Numbered from the stretch's first letter, positions 33,441-45,515 are shown. The stretch is DNA of 64,000 bases from Cryptomeria japonica (GCF_030272615.1 NC_081413.1:21082501-21146500), one strand, 5' to 3'. Numbers and translations: made by a program. The notes: generated from the letters alone by a model not told the origin.

Positions 33441-34241
33441 AATAAGCAGACATAGATGAAGGTGACCCATCTTCATTAGCTGGGAATGCTTCTATTGAGA
33501 ATCGAGTGGGCAAATTGGCTTGTTCTTAATTAGGGTGAATCCATTGAGCCTAGAACCTCATCTATCGGCAATGAATCTAGACAGCCAGAAAATGAGTGAT
33601 ATTTTAGATCTCCCAAAGCATCACCGACATTACTGATACCGGATTGCGGAAAACAAGAGTTGATATAAAATTTAATGTCAGGCTATTGACTGAGAACCTC
33701 AATGTAACAAGGAGCGAACTCAATCTTCTCTTAAACAATGTGTTTATGAGAAAATGTGCTAGCTGTCTTCTTAGTTTTCCAATAAAAAAGAACAGTAACA
33801 GATCATCGACGTGGCAATAGATCTGACGGTTAATTGTTGATTTGCAAATGTCACCTGGAACCTTCCTAATAAAACATTGGTATGATATTTTTCCCTCCTC
33901 TTTGCTCATTGGCCAGAACCTTTTTTTTTCAAATTTTAATCGAAAAAATCGCAAAACCCCTAAACAAATATGACAAATCAAAAACAAGAAAAACTGACTT
34001 AAAATTGGCCAGAACCTTTTTTTTAAAAATTTGAATGCTGCAAACATAAGAAAAAGTGATTTATTTTTATGTCGGCGTGTTTCCCGAACAGAAAGTAATG
34101 AACCAAAAGGTAGGCAAAAACATTAGTCTCTAAAAACCCCATCATGGAACTTATTCATAAATTCAAATCTAACCTAGTAGAATGTTCTTCCATTGAATTA
34201 ACCATCTCTCATAGTTTAAATATTACTCCTCCAATAAAGTC

Positions 34242-34690
34242 CTATAATCTATACATAAAATTGGAGATGTCATCCAAGAACTGAGAAGACAAAGGATAGG
34301 GCATCACAAAAAAGCCATGACACGCAGTTTCGTAAAACAGAAGCTCCGCCTCTTTCTTCATCTTCTTCAAATGCTCCATATATAGCAGCTGTCGATCGTG
34401 AAGAATATCCATCCCGCCAATCACCACCAAACATGGCGGCAGAATGGTCCCTGCTTGCTCCCTTTCATTGCACACCAATCTGTAGGTGAAGTCATACAAA
34501 ATTATTGCACACCTTCTGAATCAAGAGCAAATGGCTGTTTTGAAGCCTGATGAGAGAGAGTCGCCTTTTATTGCACACCAATCTGTAGGTGAAGTCATAC
34601 AAAATTACAGGAATTCAAATACTTCCTCTTTAATATTCAAATCAGAAGCGTACCGTTTCTCCCATTGCTTAACAGTTTGTTGGCATTGAC
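34242..34690 (-). pseudogene. CXE copy 2, truncated carboxylesterase
   Basis: Encodes only the last 66 residues: LPPCLVVIGGMDILHDRQLL to NFMYRL, matching residues 284-349 of the intact gene. The catalytic Asp (GGMDIL) and His (ACHGFF) regions remain, but the HGGG hole and nucleophile Ser are gone. Just upstream, 48 bp were lost between two GCGGCAG repeats. The 5' UTR is then joined on, with a partial repeat (CACACCAATCTGTAGGTGAA at 34468 and again at 34577). The 5' flank at 34640-35943 is intact in outline. No enzyme can be made from it. Confidence 0.9.
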
Positions 34691-34719
34691 CAGTGGCATA
34701 GCGGGACCATGAGGTAAAG

Positions 34720-35943
34720 TCCATTTCTAGTAACGCCTTTACATAGCTTAATTAAAAATGATTGCAGTCTCGTCTATATATAGAACTTTTTACCTATATA
34801 TTGAAAAGGTACTATTCATCTTTATTTTTCTTTTAAAAGAACAATTATATTGTCTCTGCTCTAGCAGTTGGTAAACTACTCTCTTCTACAACGATTTATT
34901 TCTCAACAAAGTGTGTTTTATTGGTCATTAATATTACCCAATATTTGATCTTAAGAGTCACAATTTACTTGGATTTGTACAATGTTGATCTGATAATGGT
35001 AATCTTTATGTTAGATCATTCCTACAAAATGTGGGCTTTTGTCTTCCAAGTCTAGATCTAGAAGATTTTGCCCTCAAGTTTGTTGAATAATATTTCTTAC
35101 TGCAGAAGAAAAAATAATCAAATATAAAATGAATTGTGTATCACGATTATTCTCCCTGCTTCACCTCTCTTAAATATTTTTTTCCTTCAATAGATGTAAG
35201 CCTTCACATGACCCTTGCTATTATTAAAAATAATTTTATATATATTAAAATTATTTCATCTTTGTTTGGACATAGTTTAAATTCAACGAGGGGACATCAT
35301 AATCCACCCTTTCAAAAATTACTTGTTCCCAATTAATCACAAATTAGAATGCTTTTAGAATTACTAGGATCCAAAATTTTTCTTGAAGATCTATATTTAT
35401 CAATCCTCAATTCTCCTTGTGATGAAATTAACTTATATGTGCTACTATGATAAATTGAGGATTTAGGAACTTTGCACCAAGTGATGCTTCTCCATCTTCC
35501 TTAGTTTTTCTTGACTTTGTACTTCAATGATGTCCCTAAAGAGTTATTATTATGCTTTCCTCAACCTACCTACCAAGATAGTCCTTCAATGTTCTAATAA
35601 GGTTGATTTGCCATTTGTATGTCATATCAGATTACTTAAATCTTGTTATTTTCTTTAAAATATCCTTGAGCTACTTGTTATACCTTAGTCAAAATAGTTT
35701 TGGTTATCTTACCATCTTGGAGAGTAGCAAATACAATTTACCAATTTAAGAAATTAATCACTATAAATGTTATTTGGCAAATCATGAGATGAAAACTCAT
35801 TGCAACTATATTCAAGTTTCCTCTTTCAAAGAAAATAGTTGCAACCTTTACAATTGATGCTTGACTCACTAATGAATTGTTAAGTACTTGTGGAGAAGAT
35901 GATTTATTCCTAGTAGATGTCATTTCTTTCAAATTTCCTCAAT
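34720..35943 (-). promoter_or_regulatory. CXE 5' flank, copy 2
   Basis: Colinear with 39835-41095. The proximal TATA is spoiled (CTATGTAAAGG), but the second site remains as CTATATATAG at 34774-34783. Similarity ends at CAATCT near 35943, where LINE sequence begins. Confidence 0.7.
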
Positions 35944-37845
35944 CTTTGGTTGTTGCCTTCTGTGCCATTCTGGTGTTTTGGTTTTGATTTCCACCCAATG
36001 CCAAGGCCTTGCATTATGTATCAAATGGGTTGTTCGGCCCATCTCTGGCAATGAGGATTGAAAAATTCTTCTCCAGCACTGTATTTATTCTAGTTTTTGT
36101 CTTCATCGGCCACCCTGGAAGGGGATTGGTTTTCAAACCCTTCACTTTATTCATGAATTAGTTTGCATATAAGGCACCTTTTATTGATAGAAGCATCTGG
36201 AAAGCCTACGAGGCCGCTAAGCCTCGACTTTTGTGAGTTGGCTCTGGTTTTAGGAATGGCTTATCCTTTAACCAGGACAACCTTTGGTGGTCTCTTCTCA
36301 TTCAATCCGAGGGGCTCTCTCTTTCTTGGCTTCTCGAGATTAAGGCTTTTCATTTTCACAAGAAAGAAATTTGTACTCCTTTTGATCTTTTTTCTAGATC
36401 TACTATGAATTTTCTCCCTCGAGAGGAGCTTAAAAGAAAATATAGTTTCTCTCAGTCTGATCATGAGACCTTTCTAATTCTCTGAGAGGCTCTCCCTATT
36501 GAAATGTTGCACAATATTTGGCATTCAATCCCTCACTCCTAGGTGGAAGGATTCGAAATGGCTTCCAAATACCGCCTTCTAGAATTATAAACCTTGCTTG
36601 GGTTACAGATACCTTTCTCCCATCTTCCAATAGTGGATGCTTTGAATTCAAGGTGGAATTTGCTATCTCCCATCTCTGTTTGGAAATGCAGATTTCATAA
36701 TGTATGGTCTGTTATGCTTGAGCCTAAGGTTGTGCACTTTTCTTGGTGCATTCTTTTCCATGGCCTTCCTGTTGGCTTTCATATGGGAGTCCAAGACCCT
36801 TGATGTCCCTTTTGTGGGCACCCTAAATTCTTTTAGCACCTCTTATAGTTTTGTAAGAGGGCTCAAAACTTTTGGGTTTGGATCCATGATTTTTTCAAAC
36901 TCTTTAGACTTGAATCTTTTTCCAGGCACATGATCCTTTTAAGAGATTCTCCCCATTTTCCTAAGAAATTCACCCCTCTGGCATGCTTTTCAAGGTGGAA
37001 ATTCTTTTTATGATATGGAAGAATAGAAATACAGTTATTTTTACACAAATTTCGATGGATACCAATGTCTCACTTTATTCTAAAGCTCTCATATATTCAA
37101 ATGTGCTTCTATAGATTCAAGTTCAAGCAAATAAAGTTGCTTTGGAAGTGGCTCACCTGTAGGTTTTTCTCGACCACTAGGGCAATGCCCCTTGTGCTAT
37201 GGCTAGGGTTCCTCCTGAAAACCCTTCTTCCCCTCGTGGCCTCTCCCCCTCCTTGGGTCAGCGGCAGGGGAAAAGCTTTTCTGCTCGGTAGTCTCATTCT
37301 CCTAAGTCCCAAGCCACCCCTCAACAATCTGGCAGTGGGGCTACCTATGCTATGCATTGATGTTCTGCCTCTTCGTCCCCTTGAGGAGGGGCTAGAACCA
37401 TTGCTAGTGGTGGTAATGGTTGGTTTGCTGGAGCCTCGCAAGGAGGTGGTTCTAATTGGCCAACAATCATGCCCTCCAAAGGGTTCCCTCGGTTCACTCT
37501 TTCTATTTCTCCTCAACGTTTGATGGCTCTTGAAGAAGATAAGGAAGATAAGGGTGACAATGGTTGGTCCAATCCTGACGTCACTCCTAAACATGATGAC
37601 ATTTGGGGTAAGCCCGATGACAAGAATTCATCCCTACCACTGACGGGAATTGCTCTTGCCATTTATAAGCCTTTATGTTATTATTTGTTTTTTATTTCGG
37701 GGTCTCCCTTATGACTCCATTTTTTGATTCAGGATTTATTAGTGTGACTATCGGGATGTGACTATGTGTCCATTCACCTTTTTGGTGAATATTTACTATA
37801 GTTTCTAATTAATGAAATCTGACGCCCATATTCATAAAAAAAAAA
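35944..37845 (+). mobile_element. 5'-truncated LINE with ORF2 C-terminus and poly(A)
   Basis: The frame VWKCRFHNVWSVML, EPKVVHFSWCILFHGLPVG, CPFCGHPKFF*HLL*FCKRA and FW (36658-36890) matches the zinc-binding domain after reverse transcriptase (zf-RVT) of plant LINEs, broken by stops. ILFMIWKNRNTVIF follows near 37005, as usual for this region. A Ser/Pro/Gly-rich tail runs to about 37710. The element ends TTAATGAAATCTG... with a poly(A) at 37837-37848. RT and endonuclease are missing, so it is a 5'-truncated copy. Confidence 0.8.
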
Positions 37846-37848
37846 ATA

Positions 37849-38572
37849 GGGAAAAAAATGAATGCGAAAAATTATGACAACGAATGTCGATTTGCGCTCA
37901 AAAACCCAAAGTAGACAACTCTAAAAATAAATTTCCATCTCCATTTTTTCTGAGAGATAATTAAATCAGAGTTTTTCTCCACCATTTTAGCAGAGTAAAC
38001 TAAAAAGAGAGAAATCTTACCATTTCAAGGACAACACACTAGAAAGAGTAACTTCAAAATTCTATGTACATAGCTAGATACTGGACTTGCATAATAAATA
38101 TGCGAATACTAGATGGGCATAGCCATTTCAATAATTAATGAATCTATCATGAGCAAAGTTTTTGGCATTCGGGTCTGAAAGTATTTCTTGCGTGAGAACT
38201 CTTAATTCTGGCAGGCAAAGCCCATCATAAAGAACCTATCGACTAGTTAAATTTGACTCTCCTAAAAAATTATTCATATTTTATTTTAAATAAATTTTCA
38301 TTATGATTATCAGCTATTTGTTTATTGATTTTAGTGTTACCTTCAAAAAGAGTTGACAAACATTTTGATCTTTATAGATACATGAATGAAACAATTATTA
38401 ACTTTTGACTTTCTATTCAATGACAACAATTTCCAACAATCTTTCTTTTTATTATTGATAAAAGAAACATAAAAACTTACATATCCAAATAAATAAAAAA
38501 AACAAATTCATAAATTCAAATGGGACATAGTAATATGTTCTCCAATTGAATTATGAGACCTCAAATATAGTC
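37849..38572. other. CXE 3' flank, no gene
   Basis: AT-rich sequence downstream of the intact carboxylesterase. From about 38515 it is similar to 34140-34241 behind copy 2. No other signal seen. Confidence 0.5.
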
Positions 38573-39622
38573 CTATAATCTATTCATAAAATTGGAGATG
38601 TCATCCAGGAACTGAGAAGACAAAGGATATGGCATCGCAAAAAAGCCATGAAACGCGCTTTCGTAGAAGAGAAGCTCCGCCTCTTTATTCATCTTCTTCA
38701 AATACTCCATATATAGCAGCTGTCGATCGCGAAGAATATCTATCCCGCCAATCACCACAAGACTTGGCGGCAGATGCACCGCTAAAATAGCCGGAGAATT
38801 CGGACCCATCACATTAGCGGCAGAATGGTCCATGCTCGCTCCCGCTGGCAAAAATGCCCGCCAATACCAGTCGCAATACTCCAATCTAACTAGCGGCACA
38901 TTCATTAGATTTTTCTCCGAAAGCGTTCTTTCTTCGCCGCCAAAAAAGGGCTGAATCAGCACGTGCCCCACAATTCTGACGGGGCGCAAATCGTCCATGC
39001 TCTCTGCCACGCGGCATCCAACATGGTGGACAATGTTTCCTCCAGCACTGTCTCCCATCAGAAAACAACGCGACACGTCAGCATTGCCAGGCAAGAAACT
39101 GATACCAGCGTGGCTCTTAAGCCACGTCAGCGCCGCAAAGCAGTCATCGTAAGCGGCGGGGAACTTGTGCTCGGGTGCCAGCCTGTACTCCACCGACACC
39201 ACCACCACCCGGCGGCGCTTGGCCAGCCGCCGGCAAAACTCATCATACAACTGTTGGGCGGCCGACAACATAGAGAAGCCGCCGCCATGAAAATACACCA
39301 CCACCGGCAGCACCTCCCTTTCATTGCCGTTTTCTTGTACTGGAACAAACAGACGGACCCAAACGCCGTTAACGTGGTCTATAATGGCGTCTTTGGTATA
39401 TACTCCATATCTGGGCTTGTCGTTGGCGGGCACAGAGGGCATGAGGCACCATAGAAGCCACGCCATCAGACGCCTGTTAATGGTGCCGTCGCTTCTCTGC
39501 AGTAAAGAGGTGCCTGCTTTTAAAGCCCAGCAGAGCCACTGTACGCGGAGAGGAAAGCTGCTCCTAATTTGATCCAGTTGCCTGTTCGTAAGAAGCCTCA
39601 CATTCTTCGCATTCCCTTCCAT
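38573..39622 (-). CDS. Carboxylesterase of the plant CXE / GID1-like family
   Basis: A 349-residue alpha/beta hydrolase in one exon, typical length for plant CXE proteins. ATG at 39622-39620 is the first in frame. Oxyanion hole HGGG at 112-115; nucleophile elbow GDSAGG at 190-195 with Ser192; acid Asp295 in GGIDILRD; base His325 in AFHGFF. The family landmarks VEYRLAPEHKFPAAYDD (144-160) and LIQPFFGG (222-229) are present. The GA receptor GID1 lacks the catalytic His, so this is more likely an active esterase. The N-terminal part (residues 16-60) is closest in style to the CXE18 type, but I do not assign an orthologue. Likely cytosolic: no signal peptide. Substrate unknown. It is the only intact cellular gene here and the last of three copies. 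Confidence 0.95.
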   Translation of the reverse strand: MEGNAKNVRLLTNRQLDQIRSSFPLRVQWLCWALKAGTSLLQRSDGTINRRLMAWLLWCLMPSVPANDKPRYGVYTKDAIIDHVNGVWVRLFVPVQENGNEREVLPVVVYFHGGGFSMLSAAQQLYDEFCRRLAKRRRVVVVSVEYRLAPEHKFPAAYDDCFAALTWLKSHAGISFLPGNADVSRCFLMGDSAGGNIVHHVGCRVAESMDDLRPVRIVGHVLIQPFFGGEERTLSEKNLMNVPLVRLEYCDWYWRAFLPAGASMDHSAANVMGPNSPAILAVHLPPSLVVIGGIDILRDRQLLYMEYLKKMNKEAELLFYESAFHGFFAMPYPLSSQFLDDISNFMNRL

Positions 39623-39834
39623 TGAAAACTTTTCGTTCTGAATCAAAGAGCGAATGGCTGTTTTAACGCCTGATGAGAAAGAGTCGCCTTTTAATTGCAG
39701 ACCAATCTGTAGGTGAAGTCATAAAAATTTACATGAATTCAAATACTTACTCTTTATTCAAATCAGAACCGCACTGTTTCTCCCATTGCTTAACAGTTTG
39801 TTTGCATTGATCAGTGGCATAGCGGGACCATGAG

Positions 39835-41100
39835 GTAATGTCCATTTCTAGCAACGCCTTTATATAGCTTAATTAAAAATGAATGCAGTCTCGTCTATTT
39901 ATAGAACTTTTTACCTATACATTGAAAAGGTACTATTCATCTTTATTTTTCTTTTAAAAGAACGACAGAAGTTCAATTATATTGTCTGTACTCTAGCTGT
40001 TGGTAAGCTACTCTCTTCTACAATGATTTATTTCTCAACAAAGTGTGTTTTAGTGGTCATTAATATTACTCAATATTTTTTATCTTAAGAGTCACAATTT
40101 ACTTATATTTGCACAATGGTGATCTGACAATGGTAATATGTGTTAGATCATCCTTACAAATTTTGAGCTTTTGTCTTCCAATTCTAAATTCAGTGGGTTT
40201 TGTCTTGAAGTTGATTGAACAATAATTCTAACTACAAAAAGAATAATAATCAAATATAAAATAATTTTTTTTTACCATGCTTATTCTCCTGCTTCATCTC
40301 TCTTAAATATATTTTTCCTCCAATAGATGTAAGCCTTCACATGATCCTCGCTATTATGAAAAATAAATTTTAAATATAATTTTTTTATTTAAATTATTTC
40401 ATTTTTGTTTGGAAATAGTTTAAGATGGATGAGGGAACATCATAATCCACCCTTCCTAAAATTATTTATTTTCAATTAATCACAAATTAGGATGCTTTTA
40501 GAATTACCGTGATCTGAAATTTTTCTTAAAGATCTATAATTATCAATCTTCCATTGTCCTTGTGACGTAGTTAACTTATATTGTGCTACTATGATAAATT
40601 TAGGATTTAGAAACTTTGCATCAAGTGATGTTTCTCCAACTTTCTTAGTTTTTCTTGACTTTGTACTTCATTGATGTCCCTAAAGAGTTATTACTACACT
40701 TGCCTCAACCTACCTACCAAGATAGTCCTTCAATGCTCTAATAAGGTTGATCTGCCATTTGTATGTCATATAACATTATCTAAACCTTGTTATTTTTCTT
40801 TAAAATACCCTTGAGCTACTTGTACAACCTCAACCAAAAAAAAGTTTTGTTATCTTACCATTTTGGAGAGTAGCAAGTGCAATTTACCAATTTAAGAAAT
40901 TAATCACTATACATGTTATTTGGCAAATCGCAAGATGAAAACTCATTGCAACTATATTCAAGTTTCCTCTTTCAAAAAAAGACTTGCAACCTTTACAATT
41001 GATTTGTAACTCACTAATGAATTATTTAGTACTTGTGGAAAAGATGATTTATTTCTAGTAGATGGCATTTCTTTCAAATTTATTCAATCTCGATCAATTA
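39835..41100 (-). promoter_or_regulatory. CXE 5' flank and promoter, copy 3
   Basis: About 1.2 kb shared with copies 1 and 2. Two TATA-like sites on the minus strand: CTATAAATAG at 39895-39904 and TATATAAAGG at 39857-39866, 230-280 bp before the ATG. The first is kept in all three copies. The shared region includes TAAGCCTTCACATGA near 40330 and CTTGACTTTGTACTTCA near 40652. The conserved block ends near 41095. Confidence 0.6.
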
Positions 41101-42070
41101 GATCATCCCAATGAGGTATTTAGTTGAAATTATCTTTGAAGTAGCACTTCTCTAGGTTACCTTCATCTGATTTTTTCTTATACAATGATTGTATGAAGAA
41201 TAATTGTGTTATCGCAAGATAGAAAAATCCATATATCTTACATCATACACAAAAATTTAGGAAAATAACAAATTCCTTTCAACATTGGTATACCCATGGA
41301 CTTTCTATTTTTTCTGTTTTTTTTGTTCCTTTTATTAGCACAAACATGACACTTTACATAGTTGTGTATACAAATAATTATAATTGTATTTTGTAAAATT
41401 ATCAATGGGAGAAAGATGAAATTGTACCTTTGTTTTAGCATGTATCTTGGAGTCCCCTACTTATCATGTTGTCTCTATGCATGTTATTTCAACCTCATGG
41501 ATTGGCTAATTATGAACATATTAATATATTAAAGTACTGTTATACTTTTATTTTTATTAGCCTAAACAACCTCAAAAGCCAATTATGGGTTGCATGATGA
41601 TGGTTTCTATGATGGGTTGGTATTTTTAAAACTTTGTTTTGATCTATGTTAGATATTTATAGCAATATTTTGCATTCTCATAAGTCTATATATTAAGAGC
41701 TTGAGATGGAGGCATGATGAGAGTTCATTTTGTACAGAAGGAAAGAATGAAAGATTGTATTTAATCAATGTTTTACGAAAATAATGCAAGCATAAACCTC
41801 TCATCTTGATGGAATTTTTTTCAAAAAAAATTCTCCACATAAATATTAAGGGTTAAGGGTTTGAGATGGAGGCATGATGAGGCAACTCCAAAGTCCACTT
41901 TAATCATCTGTGATATACAAACACTTTGTTGGTATCCGATCCGTATACAAACACTTTGTTGGTATCCGATCCGCAGGCAATGAGTCGACTACGCCTCTCC
42001 AGCGAACCCTAACATACAGTGAACTTAGGTATGCAAATCTCTATCTTCAAAGAATCACGCCAATACCAAA
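41101..42070. other. No gene; small tandem repeat at 41916-41972
   Basis: AT-rich. Two perfect copies of a 29-bp unit starting ATACAAACACTTTG lie at 41916-41944 and 41945-41973, just before the coiled-coil frame. CAATAACTTCAG at 42082-42093 could be a 3' splice site, so a real exon may start there. Confidence 0.5.
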
Positions 42071-45000
42071 TTGCTTGAAACAATAACTTCAGATAAAAAC
42101 AAGTGGATTTCTTGCGAAGAGGATATGAAAGGTACAATTTCAGAGCTAGAATATAAGCTTAAAGAAGCCACAAATTTCAGTGCGAATCATAAAAAATTGC
42201 TCAGTAAATTGGGACAAGAAATAAATGTGCTGGAAAATAGCTTAAAACAAAGTAGTGATGTAATTAAGGGATTTCAAGGACTTAAAAGTGAACTTGACAA
42301 AACAAGACTATTGAGTGAAAATCTTGGAAAATTGTGCGCTCAATTAGGAGCGGACAAGAATGAGTTGGAAAATAATTTGAAAAAATCCAATGATGTGATT
42401 AAGGAATTACAAGATAAAATGACTGAAGATAGGAGCTTGTGGAATGCTTCCAATAAAAAATTAGAAGGAACAACTGTGAAGGTACGAAATAAGCTTGACT
42501 CTGTAGTGAAGGAAAGAAATTTATTGAGCAAGAAACATAAGAACTTATGCACTAGCTACAGAAATGACAAAAATTAGTGGAAAAAATGCAATGGTGGTGC
42601 TATGAAATCAAAAGCAAAGATGGCTGAGGATCAGGGATGGTGGGGATCATGTAGGGTGAGTTTAGAAGGAAAAGTTGTAGAGCTGCAAAATGCGATTCTT
42701 GAAGAAATAAAATCTAGCCAGAAACACCAAGAAATGTCAACTAAATTAAGGCAAGAAAAAAATCAGATGGAAAATAACCTCAAGAAAATCAGTGATACAA
42801 CTAAGAAATTGAATGCAAAGATGACTGAAGATAAACAGTCATGGGATTCTTGTAAAGAGAAGTTGGAAAACCAGGTTTCACAGCAACAAAATGAGCTTAA
42901 TGAAGCGAGAATATTCAGCCAAGGATGTGAAGAACTGTGCAGTAAGTTGAGACAAGAAAAAACTGATTTCGAAGGAAGAGTTTTGCAGCTGGATGGTGAT
43001 CTTAATGAAGCAAGAATTTTGATTAAGAAACATGAAGAATTGCGCTCTGAATTATTTGTAGAAAAGAATGAATTACTGTGCAGTAAGTTGAGACAAGAAA
43101 AAACTGATTTCGAAGGAAGAGTTTTGCAGCTGGATGGTGATCTTAATGAAGCAAGAATTTTGATTAAGAAACATGAAGAATTGCGCTCTGAATTTTTGGA
43201 AGAAAAGAATGAATTGGAAAATAAGGTAAGAGAATACAATGGCGAGACTGAAGAATTGAAGGAAAAATTGTCTGAAGTTGGGTGCTTGTGGGAATCTTCT
43301 AAGACAGAGTTGGAAGCCACTGTTGCAGGGCTGCAAAATGAGCTCAATGAAACAAGAGTGTTTAGCCTGAAACATGAAGAAGTATGCCTTCAAGTAAGGA
43401 ATGAAAAGGTAAAATTTGAAGAGGAGTTGAAAGAGTTGAATAATAGGAATGAGGAATTACATTCAAAAATGACTGAAAATGGTTGCCTTTGGCATACTTG
43501 TAAGGCGAATTTAGAAGGTACAATAGTAAAGCTGCAGAAAAAACTTAATGAAACACAGATTCTGGCCCACAATAATCAAGCCTTATGCAATAAAATAAGC
43601 GGAGAAAAAGCTGAGTTGGAAGATAATTTTAATCAATCCATTAATGATACTAAACTATTAAAGGAAAAAATGGCTGAAGATAGGCACACGTGGGATACTT
43701 GTAAGGAAGAATTTGAAGTTGCAATTCAAAAACTGCAAAATGATCTCAATGAAGCGAGAATGCTAAGCCAGAAGTATGAAGATTTGTGGTCTCAATTAGG
43801 ACAAGAAAACAATTTGTTGGAAAAGACTCTTATAGGGCTACAAAATGAACTCGATGAAACAAAGATTTTGAGAATAAAAGACTAGGAGCTGTGTAATGTG
43901 CTAAGAGAAGAAAACAATCGTTTAGGAAATAAGTTGAAACAATGCAATGACAGGATTGGTAAATTAAAAACAAAATTTAAAGAAGAGGAGCTATTGTGGG
44001 TTCCTAATAAGGACCATTTGGAAAGAAGACTTGCAGATGTGCAGTATGAGAGGAATATAGAGCTCTGTGGGCCCATTTAAGAGATGAAAAATATGAGTTG
44101 GAAGACAAAGTGACAGAATGCAGTGATAAGAATAAGGAATTGCATACACAGATGAGAGAAGATTGCCTCTTTTGGGAAGCTTGTGAGGCAAAATTTGAAG
44201 ACTCTGCTTCAGGGCTCCAAAATAATTTTAATCAATCCATTAATGAAACTAAACAATTAAAGGAAAAATTGGTTACTTGTAAGAGAGAATTTGAAGTTAC
44301 AATTGCAAAACTGCAAAATGAGGTTAATGAAGTGAGAATGTTAAGCCATAAGCATGAGGATTTGTGCTCTCAATCAGAACATAAAAAATATGAGCTGGAA
44401 AAGGCTTTTATACGGCTACAAAATGAGCTTGATGAAACAAATATTCTGAGAGAAAAAGACCAAGAACTGCGTAATGTGCTAAGAGAAGAGATTAATCGGT
44501 TAGAAAATAACTTGAAAGAATGCAATGATAGGATTCAGGAATTAAATAGAAAAATTAAAGAAGATGAGCGGTTGTGGATTACTAATAAGGCTGATTTTGA
44601 AAACAAAGTTGCAGGTCTGCAGTCTGAGAAAGTGATATTGAGCCAGGTATATAATTTTCTGTGGGCCCATTTAACAGATGAAAAAGATGAGTTGGAAAAC
44701 AGTTTGAGAGAATGCAACGATAGGAATAAGGAATTGCATGCGCAGATGAGAGAAGATTGCCGCTTGTGGGAAGCTCGTAAGGAAAATTTTGAAGATTCTA
44801 TTGCAGGGCTACAAAATAAGCTTGATTTGATGACTAATGAAGGAAGAATTTTTAGCCAGGAATACGTAGAATTGTGCATTGAATGTGAGTTTTTGAAGGC
44901 ACAGCTGGGAGATTATAATGATATACTAATCTCTATGGAAGATGAAACATGGAACCTAATGTCTCTCTCAGAAAGCAATGCAAAGACAGTGGAAGCTTTG

Positions 45001-45515
45001 CAAACTCAAGTGCAATTGATCACCCATGAACAAACACATTTGAGCAATAAAAATGAAGAACTTACTACAGAAAATGAATCTCTGAAATTGAAATTGGAAG
45101 AACTGACTTCTGAAAATGAGGGGTACTCACTTAGATCTACGTCAGCAAGCAGGGAGGAGGCTTTGATTCAAGAAAATGGTTTATTGAAACAACAAGTCCG
45201 TGAGCTTCAAAATGGGTTTCCACTGATGATATGCTCGACTCAGCATCACGGGAGAGGCAATTACTCACATCTCTATCAGAAACCACTGATAAACTGATGG
45301 AAGATCTCGTTATAGAGAATAGAACAGTGAAACAGGAAGCCTTTCAACTTGATCAAGAAAACCAACAATTACAAAAGGACATATTGAGTAAAAAGTCATT
45401 ACTTCACACAAAAGATGGCAAAATTGGAGATTTGAATGCAAAAATGACTGATCTTAAGAATGCGATTGAAGTGTTGGAAGAGATTGGAAGAAAAAATACT
45501 GAAGTACTGAAATAA
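42071..45515 (+). pseudogene. Long coiled-coil protein with 67-residue Trp repeat, broken
   Basis: A near-continuous coding region of about 1,150 codons. No ATG precedes it; TAG at 42026 closes the frame, so the 5' exons are missing or spliced from elsewhere. Breaks: TAG at 42575, TAG at 43883, a shift between 44040 and 44090, and loss of one G at 45214-45216. The protein is almost all helix, rich in Glu, Lys, Leu and Asn. A unit of 67 residues recurs: W-x-x-C-K-x-x-LE, LQNELNEAR, S-x-K-H-E-E-L-C, LRQEK-x-ELENNL, then ELxxKMxED to the next Trp. About a dozen units or part-units are seen. Unrecognised family; it resembles plant cytoskeletal or Golgi coiled-coil scaffolds only in general build. 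The pattern of synonymous-looking change suggests it was coding until recently. Confidence 0.7.
42935..43216 (+). repeat. 141-bp in-frame tandem duplication
   Basis: Positions 42935-43075 and 43076-43216 are nearly identical, differing in a few bases at the end (TTATTTGTA against TTTTTGGAA). The unit is exactly 47 codons and adds one SKLRQEKTDFEGRVLQLDGD block. Confidence 0.95.

Noticed and set aside
33604-34047. 147-codon minus frame
   Set aside because: Composition is low-complexity Phe/Leu/Arg, it spans the segmental-repeat junction, and it has no motif.
37109-37594. 161-codon minus frame opposite the LINE tail
   Set aside because: Antisense shadow; the plus strand continues the LINE frame from zf-RVT.
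39127-39572. Frames on both strands inside the carboxylesterase
   Set aside because: Shadows of a GC-richer true coding region; the minus frame 38573-39622 has the full set of family motifs.
38573-39622. Gibberellin receptor GID1
   Set aside because: The catalytic His325 is present, whereas GID1 proteins have lost it; the N-terminal lid also lacks the GID1 pattern.
42340-44879. Ser/Phe-rich minus frames opposite the coiled-coil gene
   Set aside because: Typical antisense shadows of Glu/Lys/Leu-rich coding sequence.
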